64,000 bases of DNA, taken from assembly GCF_004342025.1 (NCBI RefSeq), contig NZ_SLWN01000013.1:124001-188000 (forward strand). Reading direction: 5' to 3'. Of the stretch, positions 35,880 to 43,955 are shown one piece after another. The notes under the pieces are model-generated. The model was not told the DNA's origin. It searched no databases and worked only from the letters and a program-made list of their open reading frames with translations. Source of the DNA: Kribbella steppae. GTDB lineage: Bacteria; Actinomycetota; Actinomycetes; Propionibacteriales; Kribbellaceae. A program made the position numbers and the translations under genes. The first letter of the stretch is position 1, and the number at the start of each line of letters is the position of its first letter.

Positions 35880-36148
35880 GGGTCTGCCGCCGTTCTGAGA
35901 GTCGGCTGTCATGAAGGCGCCGGGCAACTCAAGCAGCACCTGCTCTCCCGCAGCCTCGACCGGGTCACCTCCGTGCTGCGCGACGAAGCCCTCCAGTTGG
36001 GCCGCCAGGTGCGCTTCTACGTCCCGACGCACAGCCTCCTGAACTACACCCAATGGCAGATCATCAGCTCTGAATCATCATCTGCGGGCGAGGCGAGATC
36101 TGGCCAGCAGCCAAACAATGGGCATCGGCTCGGGCGCACTGCCGCCTG
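35880..36148 (+). pseudogene. Unidentified coding remnant without a start
   Basis: An open frame begins just after a stop and has no start codon with a ribosome-binding site. It reads QLKQHLLSRSLDRVTSVLRD, then LGRQVRFYVPTHSLLNYTQW, with strongly GC-biased third positions that indicate past coding use. I do not recognise the family. It is probably the tail of a lost gene. Confidence 0.35.
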
Positions 36149-36219
36149 AACGGAACTGGTCCAGGTGAGTTCTCCGTGTGAGAGCTGCCGTGCACGATCA
36201 CCATTGCTAGGAGGACCGC

Positions 36220-38931
36220 GTGACGACCCAGCCTCACACGTCCGGAGTCGAGCACGAGCGGCTGGCGGGCGACCGGCCGATGTCGCAGCGCAGCGACTGG
36301 TATCTCTGGGGTCCGTACCTCAGCGAGCGCCAGTGGGGCACAGTGCGGGAAGACTACAGCGCCGACGGCGAGGCATGGGGCTACCTCTCGCACGACCGCG
36401 CCCGCGCCACGGCGTACCGGTGGGGTGAGGACGGACTGGCCGGGTTCAGCGACATCGAGCAACGGTTATGCCTCGGGCTGGCGTTGTGGAACGGGCGAGA
36501 CCCGATCCTCAAGGAGCGGCCCTTCGGGTTGACCGGCTCGGAGGCGAACCACGGCGAGGACGTGAAGGACTACTGGTGGTACCTCGACGCCGTGCCCAGC
36601 CATGCCTGGAACCGCTGGCGCTACCACTACCCGCAGCGTGCGTTCCCGTACGAAGACCTCCGAGCCGAGAACGGCAGGCGCGGCAAGCACGATCCGGAGT
36701 ACGAACTCCTCGACACCGGCGCGTTCGACGAGGATCGGTACTGGATCGTCGAGGTGCAGTACGCCAAGGCGAGCCCGACCGACCTGTTGATGTCGATCCA
36801 GGTCACGAACGCCGGACCCGACCAGGAAACACTCCATGTCTTGCCCACGGCCTGGTTCCGCAACACCTGGTCGTGGAGCCCGGGTGCTCCCCGACCCGAG
36901 CTCGCCGCGACGGGTGGTTCGAGCGTGCGCGTATCGCACCCATCGCTGGGCGAGCTGGAGTTACTGGTCGCACCTGGTCCGGACGGGTCGTCACCGAAAC
37001 TCGTGTTCTGCGAAAACGAGACCAACACCAAGCGCCTGTACGGCGTCACCGGGTCGACGCCGTACCCCAAGGACGGGATCAACGACCACGTCGTGACCGG
37101 TGCGTCCACCGTCGACCCGGCTCAGCGCGGTACCAAGTGCGCGGCCTGGTACCGCCTTGACGTCGCGCCGGGTTCGACCGCCGAGCTGCGGTTGCGGCTG
37201 CGTCCGGCAGGGTCAGGCACAGACGCCGCGACCGCGCTCGGACAGGAGTACGAGAGCGTCGTGAGATCCCGCCGGGCTGAGGCTGACGAGTTCTACGCCG
37301 GTCTCACCCCGGCGGCTGCAGCGCCCGACGAGGCGATGGTGATGCGGCAGGCGTTCGCGGGGATGTTGTGGAGCAAGCAGCTCTATTACTACGACGTCGC
37401 GCGATGGCTGGACGGGGACCCGGGACAGCCCGTGCCACCGGCCTCCCGGCTCACCGGACGCAACTCCCGGTGGCGCAGCTTCAACGCCTTCGACGTGATG
37501 TCGATGCCGGACAAGTGGGAGTACCCGTGGTTCGCCTCCTGGGATCTCGCCTTCCACTGCATCGCCCTTGCGCATGTCGATCCGGAGTTCGCCAAGGATC
37601 AGCTGCTGCTGGTCTGTCGCGAGTGGTTCCAGCATCCGAACGGCGCCCTGCCGGCCTACGAATGGGACTTCGGCGACGTCAATCCGCCGGTCGCGGTCTA
37701 CGCGGCGCTCGAGGTCTTCGCCATCGACGGCGGGCGCGACCTCGACTTCCTCAGCCGGATCTTCGACAAGCTGCTGGTCAACTTCACCTGGTGGGTGAAC
37801 CGGGAGGATGCCGACGGGACGAACCTGTTCGAGGGCGGGTTCCTCGGCCTGGACAACATCGGCCCGCTCGATCGTTCGCACCTGCCGGTCGGGGGTGTGC
37901 TCGAACAGTCCGACGCCACCGGCTGGATGGCGTCGTACGCGCTCGGGATGACGACGATCGCGGCGATCCTGAACCGGACCGGACACCGGCCCGCGCTCGA
38001 CCTGGTCCACAAGTTCCTCGAGCACTTCGCCGCGATCCGCACCGCGATGGTGGAGCAGGGCCTGTGGGACGAGGCCGATGGTCTGTTCTACGACCGGATC
38101 GCGACGCCCGCCGGCGCCATCGTGCCGGTGAAGGTGCACTCGATGGTCGGCATCATCCCGCTGCTGGCGGTCGCCGTGATCGACGACCAGCTGCTCGAGC
38201 GAGCCGTTGCCCCGGGCAAGCAGTTCGCCGAGTTCCTCGATCGTCAGGGGCTGCGCGACCGCGAGAGCCTGGCCGCGGCCGGCCTGCTGCGGGGCGATGC
38301 CGGGCAGCAGCGGTTGCTGATGGGCGTCGTCGGGGTCGAGCAAGTCCTGCGGCTGTTCGACAAGCTGTTCGACCCCGATGAGTTCCTGTCGCCGTACGGG
38401 CTGCGCTCGATCTCTGCGTTCCACCGCGACCACCCGTACACCCTCGAGGTGGAGGGGTTGCGGGCCACCGTGGACTACGAACCGGCTGAATCGACCACCG
38501 ACATGTTCGGCGGCAACTCGAACTGGCGCGGTCCGGTGTGGTTCCCGCTGAACTTCCTCGCGACCACCGCCCTGCAGCGCTACCACCGCTTCTTCGGCGA
38601 GGACCTGACGATCGAGTACCCAACCGGATCGGGCCGGCGGCTCGCTCTCGACGCCGTCGCCGACGACCTGTTCGCCCGGCTGGTGTCGATCTTCCTCGTC
38701 GGCCCGGACGGCAGGCGGCCCTGCTTCGGCGGCGTCGACCGCCTGCAACACGACCCGAACTGGCGGGACAACCTCATGTTCAACGAGTACTTCCATGGCG
38801 ACAACGCGGCAGGCCTGGGTGCCACCCACCAGACCGGCTGGACCGGCATCGTGGCCGACATCATCCGGCGCCGCCACGGGGACGTGCAGTCCATCGGAGA
38901 TGTCCTCCGCGCGATGGGCGGACCGTCATGA
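36220..38931 (+). CDS. GH63-type glucosidase (MGH1-like)
   Basis: The GTG at 36220 follows AGGAGG at 36209-36214. The 903-residue protein has an N-terminal beta-sandwich part (SDWYLWGPYLSERQWGTVRE) and a C-terminal (alpha/alpha)6 barrel from about residue 370. Conserved barrel motifs are EYPWFASWDLAFH near residue 433, PAYEWDFGDVNPPV near 480 and NSNWRGPVWFPLNF near 768, typical of GH63/MGH1 glucosidases. No signal peptide is present, so the substrate is cytoplasmic: probably a glucosyl-oligosaccharide, glucosylglycerate-type or alpha-glucan compound. It is translationally coupled (ATGA) to glgX, which links it to alpha-glucan turnover. Confidence 0.9.
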   Translation: MTTQPHTSGVEHERLAGDRPMSQRSDWYLWGPYLSERQWGTVREDYSADGEAWGYLSHDRARATAYRWGEDGLAGFSDIEQRLCLGLALWNGRDPILKERPFGLTGSEANHGEDVKDYWWYLDAVPSHAWNRWRYHYPQRAFPYEDLRAENGRRGKHDPEYELLDTGAFDEDRYWIVEVQYAKASPTDLLMSIQVTNAGPDQETLHVLPTAWFRNTWSWSPGAPRPELAATGGSSVRVSHPSLGELELLVAPGPDGSSPKLVFCENETNTKRLYGVTGSTPYPKDGINDHVVTGASTVDPAQRGTKCAAWYRLDVAPGSTAELRLRLRPAGSGTDAATALGQEYESVVRSRRAEADEFYAGLTPAAAAPDEAMVMRQAFAGMLWSKQLYYYDVARWLDGDPGQPVPPASRLTGRNSRWRSFNAFDVMSMPDKWEYPWFASWDLAFHCIALAHVDPEFAKDQLLLVCREWFQHPNGALPAYEWDFGDVNPPVAVYAALEVFAIDGGRDLDFLSRIFDKLLVNFTWWVNREDADGTNLFEGGFLGLDNIGPLDRSHLPVGGVLEQSDATGWMASYALGMTTIAAILNRTGHRPALDLVHKFLEHFAAIRTAMVEQGLWDEADGLFYDRIATPAGAIVPVKVHSMVGIIPLLAVAVIDDQLLERAVAPGKQFAEFLDRQGLRDRESLAAAGLLRGDAGQQRLLMGVVGVEQVLRLFDKLFDPDEFLSPYGLRSISAFHRDHPYTLEVEGLRATVDYEPAESTTDMFGGNSNWRGPVWFPLNFLATTALQRYHRFFGEDLTIEYPTGSGRRLALDAVADDLFARLVSIFLVGPDGRRPCFGGVDRLQHDPNWRDNLMFNEYFHGDNAAGLGATHQTGWTGIVADIIRRRHGDVQSIGDVLRAMGGPS

Positions 38932-41039
38932 GCGCGCAGGCCACCACCGCGCCGGCTCTGCCCGGCGCGGTGGCCCCGCTGGGCGCGACTCCCGGGCCCG
39001 GGGGGACGAACTTCGCCGTCGCGTCGGCAGCCGATGGCGTGCTGCTGTGCCTGTTCGACTCCGACGGCACCGAGACCCAGGTCCCGCTGCCGGAGCGTGA
39101 TGGCGACGTCTGGCACGGATTCGTGCCCGGCGTACGACCTGGTCAGGCTTACGGTTACCGGACCACCGGGCCCTACGAGCCGCACCGAGGGCTGCGTTGC
39201 AACCCCGCGAAGTTGCTGCTCGATCCGTACGCGCGGGCCGTCGACGGCGAAGTGCGGTTCGGGCCGGAGCTGCTCGGCTACACGGTTGGCGATGCGCCGA
39301 GCACGCTGGATTCGGCCGGACACGTGCCTCGCAGCCTGGTGGTGGACGCCTCCTTCGACTGGGGCGACCGTCCCCGGCCCGCCCACTCCTATGCCGACAC
39401 GATCATCTACGAGGTCCACGTCAAAGGCTTCACGGCTGCGCATCCCGACGTACCGGAGCCGCTCCGAGGCACCTACGCCGGCCTCGCCCACGACGCCGCG
39501 GTCACCCATCTCGTCGACCTCGGGGTGACCGCGGTGGAACTGCTCCCGGTGCACCAAAGCGTGCCCGAGCGTTTCCTGGTCGAGCGCGGCCTGACCAACT
39601 ACTGGGGCTACAACACCATCGGGTACTTCGCGGCGCACGCCGGCTACTCGGCCGCAGTACGTGCCGGTCGCCCCGGAGGTCAGGTCGCCGAGTTCCAGGA
39701 GATGGTCGACACCCTCCACAGTGCCGGCCTCGAGGTGATCCTGGACGTGGTCTTCAACCACACTGCCGAGGGGAACCACCTCGGCCCGACGCTGTGCCAT
39801 CGCGGACTGCACAACCCGGCGTACTACCGGCTGAACCCCGACGACCCGCGGTTCTACGTGGACACGACGGGCACCGGCAACTCACTGAACGCAGACAGTC
39901 CGATCAGTCTGCAGCTGATCATGGACTCATTGCGCTATTGGCTGACCGAGATGCGGGTCGACGGTTTCCGCTTCGACCTGGCACCGACGCTGGCACGTGA
40001 GGACGGCGGCTTCGACAAGATGGCGGCGTTCTTCGACCTGATCGCGCAGGATCCGGTGGTTTCGCGCGCCAAGCTCATCGCCGAGCCGTGGGACGTCGGA
40101 CAGGCCGACAGCTACGACCTCGGCCGGTTCCCGCCGCTGTGGAGTGAGTGGAACGGCCGGTACCGCGACGTCATGCGCGATTTCTGGCGCAGCCACGACG
40201 GCCTGATCGGCGAGTTCGCCTCCCGCCTCAGCGGGTCGTCCGACCTGTACTCCGCGGCCGGCCGGCGTCCTACCGCCTCGGTCAACCTGATCACGGTGCA
40301 TGACGGCTTCACGCTGGCCGATCTCGTCTCGTACGACGCCAAGCACAACGAGGCCAACGGCGAGGCGAACACCGACGGCAGCAACGACAACCGCTCCTGG
40401 AACTGCGGAGTCGAGGGGCCCAGCTCCGATCAAAATGTCCTGGACCTACGAGCCCGGCAGAGCCGTGCCATGCTCACCACGCTGATGCTGTCGTTCGGAG
40501 TACCGATGCTCCTGGGAGGCGACGAGCTCGGCCGCACCCAGCAAGGGAACAACAACGCGTACTGCCAGGACAACGCGATCAGCTGGTTCGACTGGTCCAC
40601 ACCGGACGAGCAGTTGACCGCCTTCACCAAGAAGCTCATCGCGCTGCGCCGAGCTCACCCGGTATTCCGGCGGCGCCGGTTCCTCACCGGCGTGGAGGCC
40701 GGCGAGCTGCGGTGGTACACCCCGGGTGGAACGGAAATGACTCAGGCGGACTGGGCCGATCCGGGTGCGCGGAGCGTCGCGCTCTACCTCGACGGCGACG
40801 ACGATCCCGATCGCGCCCCGGACGGAACGCTGCTGGTCGATGACGACTTCCTGCTCCTGGTCAACGCCTGGTGGGAGCCGCTGGACTTCGTCGTACCCGC
40901 GACCGAGACCGGCAAGACATGGACCCCGGAGATCGACACCTACGAACCCGACGGCATTGCAGCACCAGCCCAGCTCGCCCCCGGCGACCACGTCCGGGTC
41001 AACCCCCGCTCCATCGTCCTTCTGCACGGAAACTCCTGA
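38928..41039 (+). CDS. glgX: Glycogen debranching enzyme GlgX (GH13)
   Basis: The ATG at 38928 overlaps the GH63 stop. The 703-residue protein has an N-terminal CBM48 domain (residues 10-120, GATPGPGGTNFAVASAADGV) and a GH13 barrel. Catalytic motifs: YEVHVKGFT near residue 160, nucleophile Asp in VDGFRFDLAPTLARE near 345, acid/base Glu in LIAEPWDVGQ near 385, and the transition-state Asp in VHDGFTLADLVSYD near 459. It hydrolyses alpha-1,6 branches of glycogen-derived limit dextrins. Together with the glucosidase it would finish alpha-glucan breakdown. No other glg gene is in the window. Confidence 0.93.
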   Translation: MSAQATTAPALPGAVAPLGATPGPGGTNFAVASAADGVLLCLFDSDGTETQVPLPERDGDVWHGFVPGVRPGQAYGYRTTGPYEPHRGLRCNPAKLLLDPYARAVDGEVRFGPELLGYTVGDAPSTLDSAGHVPRSLVVDASFDWGDRPRPAHSYADTIIYEVHVKGFTAAHPDVPEPLRGTYAGLAHDAAVTHLVDLGVTAVELLPVHQSVPERFLVERGLTNYWGYNTIGYFAAHAGYSAAVRAGRPGGQVAEFQEMVDTLHSAGLEVILDVVFNHTAEGNHLGPTLCHRGLHNPAYYRLNPDDPRFYVDTTGTGNSLNADSPISLQLIMDSLRYWLTEMRVDGFRFDLAPTLAREDGGFDKMAAFFDLIAQDPVVSRAKLIAEPWDVGQADSYDLGRFPPLWSEWNGRYRDVMRDFWRSHDGLIGEFASRLSGSSDLYSAAGRRPTASVNLITVHDGFTLADLVSYDAKHNEANGEANTDGSNDNRSWNCGVEGPSSDQNVLDLRARQSRAMLTTLMLSFGVPMLLGGDELGRTQQGNNNAYCQDNAISWFDWSTPDEQLTAFTKKLIALRRAHPVFRRRRFLTGVEAGELRWYTPGGTEMTQADWADPGARSVALYLDGDDDPDRAPDGTLLVDDDFLLLVNAWWEPLDFVVPATETGKTWTPEIDTYEPDGIAAPAQLAPGDHVRVNPRSIVLLHGNS

Positions 41040-41079
41040 AGAGGACCAGCCAGCCACGCGCTGAGGCCCAAGCGCGTGA

Positions 41080-41393
41080 TTAGGGTGTCCCAGCGGACGG
41101 CCCGTTGGTCCGGGTGAAGTCGTCCCGGCGGTAGTCGATGACGTCGTCCGCGCCGACCGAGCGCATGAAGTCCAGCTTGGCGACGTTGTCGACACCGGTG
41201 ACGTAAGCCCGAGCCGCTTGGCGAGCTGAATCGCGAAGGATCCGACCGTCCGCCGGCGCCGTTGATCAGCACCCGGCGACCCGACACGGCCCTCTCCGTG
41301 CCCTGCAGGTCGATCGCCCCGCCTGCGGGATGGTCGACGCCTGGCCCGCAGCACATCAGGCTACCCGTACCGGTCGTAGACGACCGCCTTCAC
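41080..41393 (-). pseudogene. NAD(P)-dependent zinc-type alcohol dehydrogenase/quinone reductase pseudogene
   Basis: A GTG at 41393 opens VKAVVYDRYG, then a TAG stands where the family has a Ser codon, and the reading continues PDVLR. Most of the catalytic domain is deleted. The coenzyme domain resumes across shifted frames: RRVLINGAGG, TVGSFAIQLAKRLG, YVTGVDNVAKLDFMRSVGAD, then DVIDYRRDDFTRTNG and a stop at 41080. A nonsense codon, a large internal deletion, at least two frameshifts and a missing C-terminus make this a clear pseudogene. Confidence 0.85.
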
Positions 41394-41562
41394 GCCCGCC
41401 CCGCAGCCCACCTGGTCATGGCGGCAACGTAGCAAGTCGCGACGGATCCCACTGAGCAGGCGCAAGTCGCGAACGGGTCGGCGACGACCGAGTACAGATC
41501 GACTGATTGCGGCCGTCGCCGTCTCCGGATCGCTCTCGCAGGACTCGATCCTGCGCGTCGGT

Positions 41563-43602
41563 CTAGCGGCTGACGGTGGTTCGGAGACCCCAGCCGAAGC
41601 GGTAGAGGGGGTCGTAGCCGCGGTCGCCGATGTTGATCGGCTCCTGGTCGGCGCTGCGCGGCCAGGTGTGCGACAGCTTGCCGGTGAATGGGCGCTGGCC
41701 GAACAGTACGTCGGCCACGCCCTCTCCCTGTGAACCCGGAAGCCAGGACGCCACCAGTGCATCGATCGTGCTGAGCTGCGCCGGCGGGATCACCTGCGGA
41801 CGGCCAGACACGACCAGCACCACGCACTTCGCGATCGCACCACACACCTTGTCGATGACAGCCTGGTCCACCGCTTGCAGGTCGAGGCTCTTTGCTTCGC
41901 GCGGTACTCCACCGTCCTCCGGGTCGAACGCCCACTCAGGACCACCGACGTCGCCGAAACCTTCCGCATAAGGCGTTTCGCCGACGACCACGACCGCCAC
42001 ATCACTGCCCGCGGTCGGGGCCGAGCCGTCCTTGCTGTAGGTCACCTGCGCACCCGGAGCGACCTGCTGGATGCCGTCGAGGATCGTGTTGCCCGGCAGC
42101 CGGTGCTGGCCCGATGCGCCTTGCCAGCTGAGCGTCCAGCCGCCCGCCTGGTTGCCCATGTCGTCAGCGTTGCGGCCGGCGACGTACACCTTGGCGTCCT
42201 TCCGCAACGGCAACAGACCGTCGGTGTTCTTCAGCAGCACCTGGGATTTCGCGACGGCCTCGCGCGCGAGCGCCCGGTGGTCCGCGGACCCCACCTCGGC
42301 GAGATGCGTGCGGTCGGTGTACGGCTTCTCGAAGAGGCCCAACTCGAACTTCTTCGCCAGGATCCGTCGTACGGCGTCGTCGATGCGCGCCTGCGACACG
42401 CGGCCGGCCCGGACCTCGTCGAGCAGGGTGGTCTCGAACTGCAGCGCCGAGAACGGCTCCATGAACATGTCGGTGCCCGCGTTCACCCCGGTCCGGACCT
42501 GCGTCGGCCAGTCGCCAGGGATCTGGTGGATGCCCTCCCAGTCGGAGATGACGAAACCGTCGAACCCGAGCTTGCCCTTGAGTTCGTCGGTGATGAGTTC
42601 ACGGTTCGCGTGCATCTTGATCGGGTTCCCGATGCCGTCCTCGGTCCAGTCGACGCTGGAGAACGACGGCATCACGGTGCCGGTGTCGTGTCGTCGTACG
42701 GCGGCCTGGTACGGCGCGAGGTCGATCCGCGCGAAGTCGTGCCGGTTCGTGATGGTCACACCTTGGTCGATGGTGTAGTCGCCGGCCGCGGTGTCGAATT
42801 CGGTGTCGCCGTCACCGGCGTAGTGCTTGGCGGTCGCCAGTACCCGGTCGGCGTCTGTCAGCCGGGTGCCCTGGAAGCCTTCAATGGCCGACGCGAACCG
42901 GGTGACCAACTCCGGATCCTCGGCGAAGCTCTCGTAGGTCCTTCCCCAGCGGGTGTCCCGCGCGACGCAGACGCAGGGTGCGAAGGCCCATTGCGGACCG
43001 GTCGCGCGGGTCTCCTCGGCGACGACATGCTCGATCCGCTCGACCAGTCGCGGATCCCGGGTCGAGCCCAGGCCGATGTTGTGCGGGAAGACCGTTGCCC
43101 CTAGCAAGTTTCCGTGACCGTGTACCGAGTCGACGCCGTACACGAGCGGGATCTGCAATCGGGTCTGCAACGCGGCGGCCTGGAACCGGTCGACCATGTC
43201 GGCCCATGCCTGCGGGGTGTTCGGCGTCGGCACCGAGCCGCCGCCGGACAGCACCGAACCGAGCCGCCAGGCGGTGACAAGTGACGGGTCGTCCGAGACG
43301 GCGCCACGCTCGGCCTGCGTCATCTGGCCGACCTTCTCTTCCAGTGTCATCCGGCTCAGCAGATCCTGGACGCGGGACCGCACCGGCAGTTTCGGGTCGA
43401 GATAGGCCTGCCCGGTGTTGCTGATCAGCGGACGGCCGAACGCATCGGTCGGGTACGACGTCAGGCCCGGGTCGGCCGCAAAGGCGGTCCTCGCGGCATC
43501 GGCGGACGGCGTGGCGACGAGTGCAAGGACGAGTGCGCCTGCGATCGCTGTGTGAGTGGTCCGGCGCGCCCAGATGCTACGTGGTGATTCGCTCAAACGC
43601 AT
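41563..43602 (-). CDS. Secreted GH3 beta-glucosidase
   Basis: The ATG at 43602 follows GAGGAG. The 679-residue protein has a signal peptide (basic start MRLSESPRSIWARR, hydrophobic ALVLALVATPSADA). The GH3 N-terminal barrel contains LSRMTLEEKVGQMTQ, GPQWAFAPCVCVARDTRWGR and KHYAGDGDTEFD. The nucleophile is the Asp in DGFVISDWEGIHQ near residue 352. The alpha/beta GH3-C domain follows (GLLPLRKDAKVYVAGRNAD, VVVVGETPYAEGFGD) and ends with FTGKLSHTWPRSADQ. Such enzymes release glucose from beta-glucans or cello-oligosaccharides outside the cell. A CebR-like operator candidate lies about 27 bases upstream of the start. Confidence 0.92.
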   Translation of the reverse strand: MRLSESPRSIWARRTTHTAIAGALVLALVATPSADAARTAFAADPGLTSYPTDAFGRPLISNTGQAYLDPKLPVRSRVQDLLSRMTLEEKVGQMTQAERGAVSDDPSLVTAWRLGSVLSGGGSVPTPNTPQAWADMVDRFQAAALQTRLQIPLVYGVDSVHGHGNLLGATVFPHNIGLGSTRDPRLVERIEHVVAEETRATGPQWAFAPCVCVARDTRWGRTYESFAEDPELVTRFASAIEGFQGTRLTDADRVLATAKHYAGDGDTEFDTAAGDYTIDQGVTITNRHDFARIDLAPYQAAVRRHDTGTVMPSFSSVDWTEDGIGNPIKMHANRELITDELKGKLGFDGFVISDWEGIHQIPGDWPTQVRTGVNAGTDMFMEPFSALQFETTLLDEVRAGRVSQARIDDAVRRILAKKFELGLFEKPYTDRTHLAEVGSADHRALAREAVAKSQVLLKNTDGLLPLRKDAKVYVAGRNADDMGNQAGGWTLSWQGASGQHRLPGNTILDGIQQVAPGAQVTYSKDGSAPTAGSDVAVVVVGETPYAEGFGDVGGPEWAFDPEDGGVPREAKSLDLQAVDQAVIDKVCGAIAKCVVLVVSGRPQVIPPAQLSTIDALVASWLPGSQGEGVADVLFGQRPFTGKLSHTWPRSADQEPINIGDRGYDPLYRFGWGLRTTVSR

Positions 43603-43628
43603 GACGAGCTCCTCGGGGCGAATAGGCG

Positions 43629-43642
43629 GTGGAGCGCTTTCA
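43629..43642 (-). promoter_or_regulatory. Possible LacI/CebR-type operator before the GH3 gene
   Basis: GTGGAGCGCTTTCA shares 10 of 14 positions with the Streptomyces CebR box (TGGGAGCGCTCCCA), which controls cello-oligosaccharide and beta-glucosidase genes. Its position just upstream of a beta-glucosidase start fits. One half-site is weak. Confidence 0.35.
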
Positions 43643-43955
43643 TCGCCACGCTCCGGCGACACGCACCCGAGGTCAAGACGTTGCGCCCGCCCTTGCGCCA
43701 GACGGCAACGCGACAACGACTCATTCCCCTTCCGACGACGCATCCGCGGCGCTACGTCGGCGCATGCACGCCGGATCCCCCACGACCACGCCGTACGCTC
43801 CCGGCATGGCCGGGCCGCGATCCGCCGAAAACACTGCGCGGGTCAGGGCATCACGCCAAGCTGGTCGAGTGGGCGCCGGGGTCTTCGTCAGCTGCTCTCC
43901 ACCGCGCGGAGTCCGCACAGTGGGAGTGTCGGTTCTCCAGGCCTACGATGAGCGC
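43643..43955. other. Divergent promoter region between GH3 and NAD-glutamate dehydrogenase genes
   Basis: About 310 bases. The frame of the glutamate dehydrogenase is open through this stretch but its predicted protein is low-complexity and unlike the family. The start could still lie slightly upstream of 43956, for example at GTG 43926. Promoters for both genes are expected here. Confidence 0.4.

Noticed and set aside
41875..43104. 409-codon plus-strand frame
   Set aside because: It is antisense to the GH3 gene and made of Val/Arg/Asp/Gly-rich sequence with no motif.
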